From an uncultured archaeon (GTDB taxonomy: Archaea > Halobacteriota > Methanosarcinia > Methanosarcinales > Methanoperedenaceae): DNA of 64,000 bases. Positions 52,896 to 60,677 of this stretch are shown piece after piece. Location: assembly GCA_902386135.1 (NCBI GenBank), contig CABMIB010000101.1, positions 1-64,000 on the forward strand. Reading direction: 5' to 3'. Every line of letters begins with the position of its first letter. Positions within the stretch are counted from its first letter, which is position 1. Made by a program: the position numbers and the translations under genes. The notes under the pieces are model-generated. The model had not been told where the DNA came from and searched no databases. It saw only the letters and a list, made by a program, of their open reading frames with translations.

Positions 52896-53039
52896 CTATA
52901 TTAAAAGCTTTTTTATTGCTAACTTCCATTGTAGTATCCATTATCAACAAATTAGGATCTTGCTATAGGACAAAGCCGGAAGATATATGTATATTAGATT
53001 AAGAAATCATAGGATGGAGTAATATCAGGGAGTGATGTC

Positions 53040-53438
53040 ATGGCTATAATTAGAGTTGGGGAATTGATATCTGGAAGGTTAATTTATATCGACTCCGAAG
53101 ATAACGTTATAAAAGCAGCAATTCTCATGAGGGAAAATAATATATCCTCTCTTCTGGTGAAACATAAAGGTGACTTCGTTAGTATTGTAACCGAAAAGGA
53201 TATAATCAACAAAGTTGTGGCGGAGGAACTCTATCCAGGAGACGTTAAAGTTAGTGAAATCATGAGCAAAGACCTGTTTACCGTCTCAAAAAATGAAAGC
53301 ATAGAAGAAGCTGCAAAGTTGATGAGAAAAAAAGGTGTCAGAAGGCTTGTTGTTCTTGAAGATGAGAGAATTGTCGGCATAATAACAGAAACCGACATTG
53401 CAAAGCATCTTAAGGCAATAGTTGGAGGAGAAACTTAA
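53040..53438 (+). CDS. CBS-pair domain protein
   Basis: A 132-aa protein consisting of two CBS motifs: the first at about residues 7-60 (NVIKAAILMRENNISSLLV, FVSIVTEKDIINKVV), the second at about 72-128 (SEIMSKDLFTVSKNESIEEA, VVLEDERIVGIITETDIAKH). Such stand-alone Bateman modules bind adenine nucleotides or S-adenosylmethionine and act as sensors. GGGAGTG precedes the ATG. The target is unknown. Confidence 0.9.
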   Translation: MAIIRVGELISGRLIYIDSEDNVIKAAILMRENNISSLLVKHKGDFVSIVTEKDIINKVVAEELYPGDVKVSEIMSKDLFTVSKNESIEEAAKLMRKKGVRRLVVLEDERIVGIITETDIAKHLKAIVGGET

Positions 53439-53753
53439 ATTCACTGGGAGTGGAATTAACGGAATTGAAAAAAAACTTTAGTGCTACGACTGTGGTGATT
53501 GAATATGATCAAGAATTGTTTCAGGTCTGATAACCTCCACATAGGGCGCATTTAAGGATCTCTGCCTCGTTCCGTCTCTCAGTCGCTCCATTGCGCTCCA
53601 CGTAAAGCCCCCTGTATTAACTCATGCGTTCGCATGAGAGAACGTATATTTGAGGATGGTCAGGATACAAATAACAAAAATCGGTAGTGTTAATACTCCA
53701 TAATGGCGAATGTATTGATAGATACTAACCATCTATTGATCCGAGGAGTGGAT
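53439..53753 (+). other. Intergenic stretch with a UUCG-type hairpin
   Basis: About 315 bases without a gene, apart from a possible short frame extension of the following gene. CTCATGCG/CGCATGAG (53621-53638) forms a tight C-UUCG-G capped hairpin that could terminate transcription after the CBS gene. No other feature was recognised. Confidence 0.4.
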
Positions 53754-53942
53754 ATGGGCAGAATTAATAATATCATCCAGAGGCACGTTGATGAACTTAT
53801 AGAGCAAAAGCTGGCTCTTTTAACAGAGCGAGTGGAAAAACTTGAAAAAACCGTCCTGGAACTGAAATCAGAGCTCTCAGAAATACGGAAAGAACCTCCC
53901 AAGAAGAAAGGAAAAGGTAAAGCAGGATTGCTTTCGGAATAA
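53754..53942 (+). CDS. Small coiled-coil protein
   Basis: A 62-aa protein. ATG 53754 is chosen over 53703 because GAGGAGTG stands about 5 bases upstream. The sequence is one long amphipathic helix (VDELIEQKLALLTERVEKLE) followed by a Lys-rich tail (PPKKKGKGKAG), suggesting a nucleic-acid-associated or scaffold protein. It is convergent with the KH-domain gene. Confidence 0.55.
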   Translation: MGRINNIIQRHVDELIEQKLALLTERVEKLEKTVLELKSELSEIRKEPPKKKGKGKAGLLSE

Positions 53943-53973
53943 CGTCCCCTTATCCGATAACCAGAGGACTCTA

Positions 53974-54510
53974 TTATAAACCCATTTCAGACTGTTTAAG
54001 TTCACTTCTATTTTTCTCAAGGAACTTATAAACTGGACCGTGAGCAGCCCCTTTAAGGAGCATGTCGATACCCTTTCTTGCTACCGCGTTCTGTTCAGGA
54101 TATCCGATCAACGATACGGTTTTTCCATACACGGAAATGTTCGTATTGGTCAGGTTCTCAAAAAGATCCCGTGTCTTGCCATCACTGCCAATGATCCTTC
54201 CCTTGATGCGCTCGAGGTCTTTTTCTTCCCTGGCGATATTTGATATATCTATTGTTTCGAACATGATATCTTCGTTATCAAACAGCTTCAGGGCTTTCTC
54301 AGGACTGAAACCTCTGGCTATAGCATGGACAACCTCTCGTGCGCGCACTCCCTTCAGTGTGTCTCTGGGATCCTGTATCTCCACATTCCCGCTATCGCTA
54401 TCGATATTGAGCGTGGCAGTTGATTTTTCCTCGATCAGTTCCTTGGTACTCCCTTTCGGACCTACCAGGACCGCTATCCTCTCAAGCGGAACTTTAACGT
54501 ACTCTGTCAT
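53974..54510 (-). CDS. KH-domain RNA-processing protein (Krr1/Pno1-like)
   Basis: A 178-aa protein with two KH domains, conserved in archaea and related to Krr1/Dim2 (Pno1), which bind the 3' end of small-subunit rRNA during ribosome assembly. YVKVPLERIAVLVGPKGSTK starts the first KH domain. The second has LERIKGRIIGSDGKTRDLFE, with the GxxG loop GSDG. VYGKTVSLIGYPEQ is the conserved end of KH2. Confidence 0.9.
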   Translation of the reverse strand: MTEYVKVPLERIAVLVGPKGSTKELIEEKSTATLNIDSDSGNVEIQDPRDTLKGVRAREVVHAIARGFSPEKALKLFDNEDIMFETIDISNIAREEKDLERIKGRIIGSDGKTRDLFENLTNTNISVYGKTVSLIGYPEQNAVARKGIDMLLKGAAHGPVYKFLEKNRSELKQSEMGL

Positions 54511-54990
54511 TTTCCTCCTCTTTCTCTTTATGATTGAAATAAACTCATCAATATTTATAAGGTTGTTTAATCCCGGTCCCTATTCCTAAATTAATCTGCA
54601 GTCCTATAAAATTTGGCTTTTTGAGTCTCAAGATTTGCCATATCCAATTAGTTTATATAATTTAGTTCTGATAACCAAAATTTATAAATGCTATTAATGC
54701 TAACATATTACATGGAGAGTAAACCGGGTGATCATTATCTAAACCTGCGTGGTAATCTCGTAAGTTTAGAGTGATATAGAAACACCAAACACGGGTAAAA
54801 CTGTGTGCGGAATAACTATGGACTTGGTTCCCGCCCTGGCTCGAATCCCTTTTAAGCATCCAGAGCTTTGCGATTTTCGTGTCCCTCTTTTTCAATACTA
54901 TCCAAAGCAACGAATAAACGATAGAAACCCTTATGCACCCGCGCCGGGATGCCTCGTTTTTCAAATCTTAAAATTGTCGCACATCCCAGT
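54511..54990. other. Intergenic stretch, no convincing gene
   Basis: About 480 bases. An imperfect stem can form between TCTAAAC (54739-54745) and GTTTAGA (54765-54771), with flanking ATCA/TGAT pairs, and a T-loop-like CTCGAATCC near 54839 is not part of a tRNA. A 100-codon minus-strand frame here looks spurious. TATA-like sequences near 54650 may serve neighbouring genes. Confidence 0.4.
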
Positions 54991-55713
54991 CTAAAAGATT
55001 AAGTCTCCGGCATGTGGACTTACAGAATTCTTACGACCCGCAACCAATATCATAGTGAAACTGGCAAAAAACACACTATCTTCGTCAGCTTGTTCAAGAT
55101 CTGCATGCCAGCGCCGCAGTTCCTCTTTAGTGATAATACCGGCGGCAATAGCCTCACGCTCGGCTTCATCCAATAAAGAAAAATATCGTGTCAAGGTGTA
55201 GTCAGTTGAAAAAAACGGGAATATTTCAACGGTGATATCTGCAAGGTTTTGCTGTTTGAACAAGCGATACAATTGGCGGCCTGCATAGCCGCTTCTAAAT
55301 TTATCTGTGCGAAAGCGACGCATTCTCCACTCAACATCAGTAACAGAATTGTCTATACTCAATGTACTATGATCTGAATCTGCTGCTACAATCCATCCTC
55401 CTGGCCTGGTAATCCTGACCATCTCGGATAAGACATTCTCAGCGTTCAACACATGCTGGAACAAACGCTCAGTATGGCAGGCGTCAAAGTAGTCAGAGTC
55501 AAAGGGAAGTGACATTGCGTCATAATGCTTATGTATTACCCGATCCGCAACACCAGCTTCTTTCGCTTTTTTGTTAGCGGTTATGATCATCTGGTTATCG
55601 GTATCTACTCCGATCACCTTGCCGGTAGGGCCAACAAATTCAGCTAATAGGATCGTATCTGTTCCTGAACCACAGCCTAAGTCGATAACCCGGTGCCCGA
55701 TCTGTAAATGCAT
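54991..55713 (-). CDS. Class I SAM-dependent methyltransferase
   Basis: A 240-aa methyltransferase from the first ATG. RVIDLGCGSGTDTILLAEFV (about 8-27) is the SAM-binding motif I, VIGVDTDNQM motif II, and FDACHTERLFQHVLN and MVRITRPGGWIVAAD the later motifs. The same frame is protein-like upstream to 55806 (EYLGYVNPEYLQAIALKVK, then KERSYELM), preceded by GGAGGAGAGG. No ATG, GTG or TTG is present in that extension; an ATC is at the expected distance. The real N-terminus is probably about 31 residues longer. The substrate is unknown. Confidence 0.8.
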   Translation of the reverse strand: MHLQIGHRVIDLGCGSGTDTILLAEFVGPTGKVIGVDTDNQMIITANKKAKEAGVADRVIHKHYDAMSLPFDSDYFDACHTERLFQHVLNAENVLSEMVRITRPGGWIVAADSDHSTLSIDNSVTDVEWRMRRFRTDKFRSGYAGRQLYRLFKQQNLADITVEIFPFFSTDYTLTRYFSLLDEAEREAIAAGIITKEELRRWHADLEQADEDSVFFASFTMILVAGRKNSVSPHAGDLIF

Positions 55714-55956
55714 TAATTCGTAACTGCGTTCTTTAAGCGGCTTAACTTTCAGGGCGATGGCCTGTAGATATTCCGGATTGACATATCCAAGATATTCAGT
55801 TGAGATATCCTCTCCTCCTTTTTTGTTTTTTCAATACTGATGGACGTTACCCGGTTTAGAACATTGCTTCTATACTATTTTAAACTTTATACCTGCGCCT
55901 GATTTCAATAACCAAAATCCCTGCATGTACCTTTTCCGCCATACACGCCCGCTCTA

Positions 55957-57612
55957 CTAATGTACCGGAACAACAACTACATCAGTAGTTTTTTTACCAT
56001 CCTGGCGGTTCTCCTTTATCTCTACTCCATCAAAAGTGCTGAGCACGACGGGTTTTCCTTCCCTGTTAACGGTCTCAAGGTGCACAGGTCTTCTCCATGC
56101 CTCATACAGGGCTTTCAGTAGCACCTCGCTGGTTTCTGCCGGCTGGAGTGTCAGCTCTTTGGGGGAAAGACCAAGTTTATCATAACCTGAAAAGTCCTGG
56201 ACAAGGTACAGCTCTTTCTTGTTATTATAATTCCCTCCGCCCTTCTCCACATATAACCTGGGCAGACCGTTATTATAAGTCTCAAAAAGCAAAGTATCTT
56301 TTATACGCTGGTACTTCCTGCTTGTTATGGTATAGGTATCCTCTTCCCGTTTATCTTTTTCCGGCTCTCTTCCGGCATACACGAACAGGCCGCTTGCAAC
56401 CCTGGTAAAGAAATCCTCTGTAAAATAGCTGTTTATGAAGGTATAATCCGTGTTGGTCGCAACTATTTCCAGGACTTTATCCCATCCCCTGTCAAGCCTC
56501 AGATTAAACTCATATCTTTCCCTGGCATCTTCTAACTGCTCATAATCCAGGTCAAACCGCCCCGTATCCCATTTCTCGATAACGTCCAGCAGCATATTCA
56601 TGCCCAGCCAGTACGGGTTGATCTCTATGGTCCTGCCGCTGTGCGCTTCAGAACCTTCCTGCCCTTCCTTCTCACTCTGCCCCTGCTGGTAAGTGCCGGT
56701 CGTCCTCTGTTTTAGCCACCTGAAAGTTTCACCAATAGGTAGCCTGCTGTCAAGACAGTATTTTAAATCGACAAGCGCTGCAAAACCTTCGTTCAGGTAC
56801 CTGCAGAGCCCCCATGTCGAAAGGTATTTATTTTGCTCCCATGTCAATCTTAAGATTTCCCTTTCCCAGTCCGCAAGCGTATCGGCGTTATCTACAATGA
56901 ACTTAAAAACGTCATAATCCCTGTCTTCCGGGGTAGTCTCTCTTTTTGATTTTTTCTCGATCTCGTCTATCAGCCTTTTTTTCTTTTCTTCCGGTGAAAT
57001 AACGAACTTCTCAAATGGTAATTCCTTGATCCCCGCTTCCCCGTTCTTTTTTGTCGGATACCTGTCAACAAGTGTGGATAATGTATATCCTATATCCATA
57101 AGCCTTTCAACGTTCTCTTCTCCCACTTCCTTCTCTATCTCTGCTATCCTTTCCTTCTGTTCTGACATGAACGCCAAGGGTGAAGAAGGCTTGAACTCGT
57201 TCAATTTCCAGTTGTTTTCAAAGGCATGTATATGGCCATAGACATGCGCCATGACAAGCTTGATGTCCGTAGGACTGTCGCCGCTATAAATAAAAGCTTC
57301 AGCAGGCTCCTTTCTTTTCTCCTCCCAGACCTCGCTCGGGACTACTATCTCATAGACCTGCCAGTATCCCAGCGTGTGCCCTTTCTTCTGTATGAAATAC
57401 TGCTGCCCGAGGCTCCAGTGCTGCGGGAACATAACCCACCCGCCGGTCGCTATAATACTGCACAGGTCTTCCAGGTTTACAATATTGAAATTTATATCGG
57501 TAAGATCAAGCCCGTATTTTTCCACGCAGAACTCCGCTATCTCATTTGCTATTTCAGTAAGCTTGTTATCAACCATTCCATTGTCCCAGACTTTTATTAT
57601 TGGTTTCCTCAT
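55957..57612 (-). CDS. SpoVR family protein
   Basis: A 551-aa SpoVR-like protein. VMFPQHWSLGQQYFIQKKGH, AHVYGHIHAFENNW (about 134-147, His-rich), LRLTWEQNKYLSTWGLCRYL and EGFAALVDLKYCL are family-type segments; the conserved His and Glu residues suggest a metal-dependent enzyme. It is last in a four-gene operon with two PrkA kinases and a DUF444 protein, starting one base after the latter's stop. Bacterial SpoVR/YcgB is co-regulated with the same partners in stress and sporulation. Its biochemical activity is unknown. Confidence 0.87.
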   Translation of the reverse strand: MRKPIIKVWDNGMVDNKLTEIANEIAEFCVEKYGLDLTDINFNIVNLEDLCSIIATGGWVMFPQHWSLGQQYFIQKKGHTLGYWQVYEIVVPSEVWEEKRKEPAEAFIYSGDSPTDIKLVMAHVYGHIHAFENNWKLNEFKPSSPLAFMSEQKERIAEIEKEVGEENVERLMDIGYTLSTLVDRYPTKKNGEAGIKELPFEKFVISPEEKKKRLIDEIEKKSKRETTPEDRDYDVFKFIVDNADTLADWEREILRLTWEQNKYLSTWGLCRYLNEGFAALVDLKYCLDSRLPIGETFRWLKQRTTGTYQQGQSEKEGQEGSEAHSGRTIEINPYWLGMNMLLDVIEKWDTGRFDLDYEQLEDARERYEFNLRLDRGWDKVLEIVATNTDYTFINSYFTEDFFTRVASGLFVYAGREPEKDKREEDTYTITSRKYQRIKDTLLFETYNNGLPRLYVEKGGGNYNNKKELYLVQDFSGYDKLGLSPKELTLQPAETSEVLLKALYEAWRRPVHLETVNREGKPVVLSTFDGVEIKENRQDGKKTTDVVVVPVH

Positions 57613-57613
57613 C

Positions 57614-58747
57614 TTATCCTCTTTTGCCGAAAAATTCTTTCATGGCTTTCCACAGGTCATCCTTTTTACCGATCGTGCATAACCTGACCTTCCCTTCACT
57701 GACCAGGGACCCGTACACGGTCCTCAATGCGGTCAGGAATTTAGTATCCTCTTCCTCGTAAAGATGGGTCTCAAGGAAACACAGCCTCGTCAGGTCGGGC
57801 ATCAGTTTTGCAAGCCTGGAGAGGGCTGCTTCGTGGTCCCAGTTCTCCCCGTCGGTCATCTGTATCACGTAAATATCAACATCGCCTTTATCGATCCTTC
57901 TTTTTACCTGCGTTTTTCTTTCGTAATCCCTGCCTGTCATCATTGCGTCCAGTATCTCATATGCAGGGCCGAAACTTGTTCCGCCGCTGGCCTGGAGCCT
58001 GTAATAGTTCTCTTCCATCTCCTCCCAGGCAAAATCATTATGCGCTATGTAAACTCTCTCTACCTTCGGATAGAACTCTTTTAACCACGTATCCACCAGG
58101 AAACTCAGTATGTACGAAGCTTCCAGGTCAGCCGGTGTAACGGACTGCGAAATATCCCGGATATAAATTACCAGTGCATCCTTGGACGGCTTGTATTTCA
58201 CCTTCGGGAACCTGTACCTGAGGTCATCTTCATCTATCTTTATCCGCAGACTGTCCCCGGGCTTCATTTCACCCGAAACTATCTGCCTGTCCACCATGGC
58301 ATACAGGGTTTCATCCAGGTCAAGAAGCGATTCCGAACCCCTTTTGGAAATTGCAGGATAGGTTATTTTATCGATTTCTTTTTTCCTTTTTGAGGGTTTG
58401 ATCGTTTCCAGTTCAAGCTCGTTTTTCATCCAGCTGACCAGGTCCTTGATCGTAATATCTTCGTATATCGCCTCAACCACGCCCCTTCCCCCTTTCTTTC
58501 CTCCTGCCCCTCCCTCGCTCGGGAATACCTTATCCCCTTCCTTCCCCTGACCTGAACCGATTCCCGGTGTCCAGGGGCCGTACTTTATGTGTGGGAGGTG
58601 GACAATGGGTATCCTCAGCCGGATCACTTCTCCTCTTTTCATCGAGCCGAGCTCGATGTATTTTAGCTGACCTATTGTCCTCTTTTTCGCTTCCTCCACC
58701 CTTTTCCTGTATTTCTTTCTTGCCGAGCCTATTGGATCGCTGCTCAT
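57614..58747 (-). CDS. DUF444 (YeaH-like) VWA-domain protein
   Basis: A 377-aa protein of the YeaH/YhbH family. The N-terminal half has MKRGEVIRLRIPIVHLPHIK and a Gly-rich linker (GAGGKKGGRG). The C-terminal half is a von Willebrand A-like domain with MIDAS residues in YIRDISQSVTP (Asp198, Ser200, Ser202) and IQMTDGENWDHEAAL. It is the usual partner of PrkA and SpoVR. The start overlaps the PrkA stop by one base (TAATG), implying coupling and fixed stoichiometry. Confidence 0.88.
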   Translation of the reverse strand: MSSDPIGSARKKYRKRVEEAKKRTIGQLKYIELGSMKRGEVIRLRIPIVHLPHIKYGPWTPGIGSGQGKEGDKVFPSEGGAGGKKGGRGVVEAIYEDITIKDLVSWMKNELELETIKPSKRKKEIDKITYPAISKRGSESLLDLDETLYAMVDRQIVSGEMKPGDSLRIKIDEDDLRYRFPKVKYKPSKDALVIYIRDISQSVTPADLEASYILSFLVDTWLKEFYPKVERVYIAHNDFAWEEMEENYYRLQASGGTSFGPAYEILDAMMTGRDYERKTQVKRRIDKGDVDIYVIQMTDGENWDHEAALSRLAKLMPDLTRLCFLETHLYEEEDTKFLTALRTVYGSLVSEGKVRLCTIGKKDDLWKAMKEFFGKRG

Positions 58748-60663
58748 TATTTGATCACCGCCTTTGATGTTAACCTGACCACAGATTCCGCGCAGGCATC
58801 GCAGTACCCAAGTTCTTTTTTCAAAATCCTGGTAATTTTCCCAAGCCTCTCGGAGTCCTTCGGATTAAGCTCTCCGCTTTGTTTCAGTTCTTTCCACGGT
58901 ATGAAATTCAACATCTCCTCATCGATCGCTATTATATCCGGTCTCATTGCCAGGAGCTGGGAGAATGCCGGCGGCTCTTTATTTTCGATGAAGTACTTAT
59001 CGATCGCAGCATCCAGTACTTTTCCATCATCTTTGTAAATATTGAGTTTCCTGGCTATTCTGCCCATCTCCTCCTGTATAGGAACTTCACCGACCCCGAC
59101 TACCTGTATTTTCGATTTGGTTTCGAATTTTTTCGACTTGAACAGGCTGATGTAGTAGGAGAACAGTTTTTCCGCATCATTAATAGTACTATCAAACCCG
59201 AGCGAATTTACCGTGTAGGCAAGGATGACATCCCTGAGCGCGGTATTCCTTAAGGCCTCCAGCGGGACCTCTGCCGATGTTTTGAAGTTGGAATCTTCTT
59301 TTCTCTTCTCAAGATACCCCTCGACATGCTCCAAGGTAAGGCATTCATCGGGTTTTGCCATGTTGAACAGGTCAAAAAGAAGAGTTCTGGATGAGAGCCC
59401 TTTTTTCCATCCATCCTTGCTCTCTGCAGCTTCAGGGACCCTTTTCTTTATCAGCTCAGTTTCCTCTTCCGAAAGTCTTTTACCGTATTCGTATTTTTCA
59501 TACGCATCCAGGTACTTCTTCAAATCGGCGGTAGAATTTACATCTATCCTGCTTCCTACGGCGAACTTTGCCAGGATCGCCAGGGCTTCAGGAGATATAT
59601 GCGTGAACGGCAATTCTCCCTTCTTAAGGATATTTTCCTCTGCCGTACAGGACAGGTTCCTTCTTATAAAAACCGGATATATCGCATCTTTTAAAGGGGC
59701 TGCTTTATTTATCTCATGCATCTCCGTGTTCGCATACATCAATACGACCATATCCGGGGAAAATATCGAGCCGTCCCTGAGCGGGATTTTCAGGTCCCTG
59801 AGCCTTAACAAAAGCTGGTAGTTCGTATCCGGTGTCGTGTTAATGGCTTTATCATCGATCTCTATATTCAGGATACCCCTGTTGGCTTTTTTCAGCACAT
59901 CTTCGAAAATATCCGGAAAATCCTTATGTACAAGTTCTACCGAGGCTATCTGGGGTTCAAGCCTGATTACCCTGACTATATCGTCCAGGATATAGATTAC
60001 CTCATTTTCATCTTCGATGGAAGCTATTATTTCTGAGGTATCTTCTTTTTTCATCTCACGGAGGTTATCTTCCAGTCTTCCGGCAGCCTTCCTGACCAGC
60101 CTTTTATAGATTTTTGAGCACGCGGGGCATAGATTACTTCCGCCGTATTTTGAATACTTTTCCCTTAGCTCCTCGGGGATCAGCGAATTTGAAGTAGTGA
60201 TGAGGTTCAGAGGGTCTTCGTTGAACGGGCAGTATATCTCTTTTTCCCCATCGACAAAATAGAAGGTGAATCTCGGGTTTTTCTCCAGGTCTTCTGTCAA
60301 TCCTTTATCCAGGATTTTACTTATCTCGGTCTTTCCGCTGCCGGTAGGACCTATGAGCAGGATAAGCGGCACCAATCCTCTTTCATAGGATTTTGATACG
60401 ATGTAAACGCCCCTGACAAACCTGCCCAGGGATTCAAAAAGACCTTCTATCTTATACTTCCCCTCCTTAAAGAACGGGTACTCTCTCTGCCTGCCGGACT
60501 TTTTGTAATTGGCTGAGATTATCCTGTATAGCCGCTGTGCGCTTTTCTCAGCAACAGAGTTGTCTTCTTTAACCAGCGCCAGGTAATCTGAGAACGATAT
60601 CCCTGAGAACAGGGAGTGGGTCTGGCTATGTAGTTCGTTTATATCTTTTTTTATTTCAGCCAT
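58747..60663 (-). CDS. prkA: PrkA family serine protein kinase/AAA ATPase, paralogue 2
   Basis: A 638-aa PrkA-like protein: an N-terminal AAA domain with LIGPTGSGKTEIS (104-116) and a C-terminal kinase-like region. FYFVDGEKEIYCPFNEDPL and LCPACSKIYKRLVRK (a zinc-binding-type Cys pair) are PrkA features, as is YCDACAESVVRLTSKA at the very end. The family includes kinases and, in some species, AAA proteases acting in stress responses. It follows the first prkA copy by 14 bases. Confidence 0.86.
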   Translation of the reverse strand: MAEIKKDINELHSQTHSLFSGISFSDYLALVKEDNSVAEKSAQRLYRIISANYKKSGRQREYPFFKEGKYKIEGLFESLGRFVRGVYIVSKSYERGLVPLILLIGPTGSGKTEISKILDKGLTEDLEKNPRFTFYFVDGEKEIYCPFNEDPLNLITTSNSLIPEELREKYSKYGGSNLCPACSKIYKRLVRKAAGRLEDNLREMKKEDTSEIIASIEDENEVIYILDDIVRVIRLEPQIASVELVHKDFPDIFEDVLKKANRGILNIEIDDKAINTTPDTNYQLLLRLRDLKIPLRDGSIFSPDMVVLMYANTEMHEINKAAPLKDAIYPVFIRRNLSCTAEENILKKGELPFTHISPEALAILAKFAVGSRIDVNSTADLKKYLDAYEKYEYGKRLSEEETELIKKRVPEAAESKDGWKKGLSSRTLLFDLFNMAKPDECLTLEHVEGYLEKRKEDSNFKTSAEVPLEALRNTALRDVILAYTVNSLGFDSTINDAEKLFSYYISLFKSKKFETKSKIQVVGVGEVPIQEEMGRIARKLNIYKDDGKVLDAAIDKYFIENKEPPAFSQLLAMRPDIIAIDEEMLNFIPWKELKQSGELNPKDSERLGKITRILKKELGYCDACAESVVRLTSKAVIK

Positions 60664-60677
60664 GACAGCATAGACCG

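Noticed and set aside
50400-52900. CRISPR array
   Set aside because: The repeats are few, diverged and irregularly spaced, and no cas genes are nearby.
54838-54850. T-loop-like sequence CTCGAATCC suggesting a tRNA
   Set aside because: No matching T stem, anticodon arm or acceptor stem can be formed around it on either strand.
54662-54964. 100-codon minus-strand open frame
   Set aside because: Composition is not protein-like, there is no ribosome site and the frame looks accidental.
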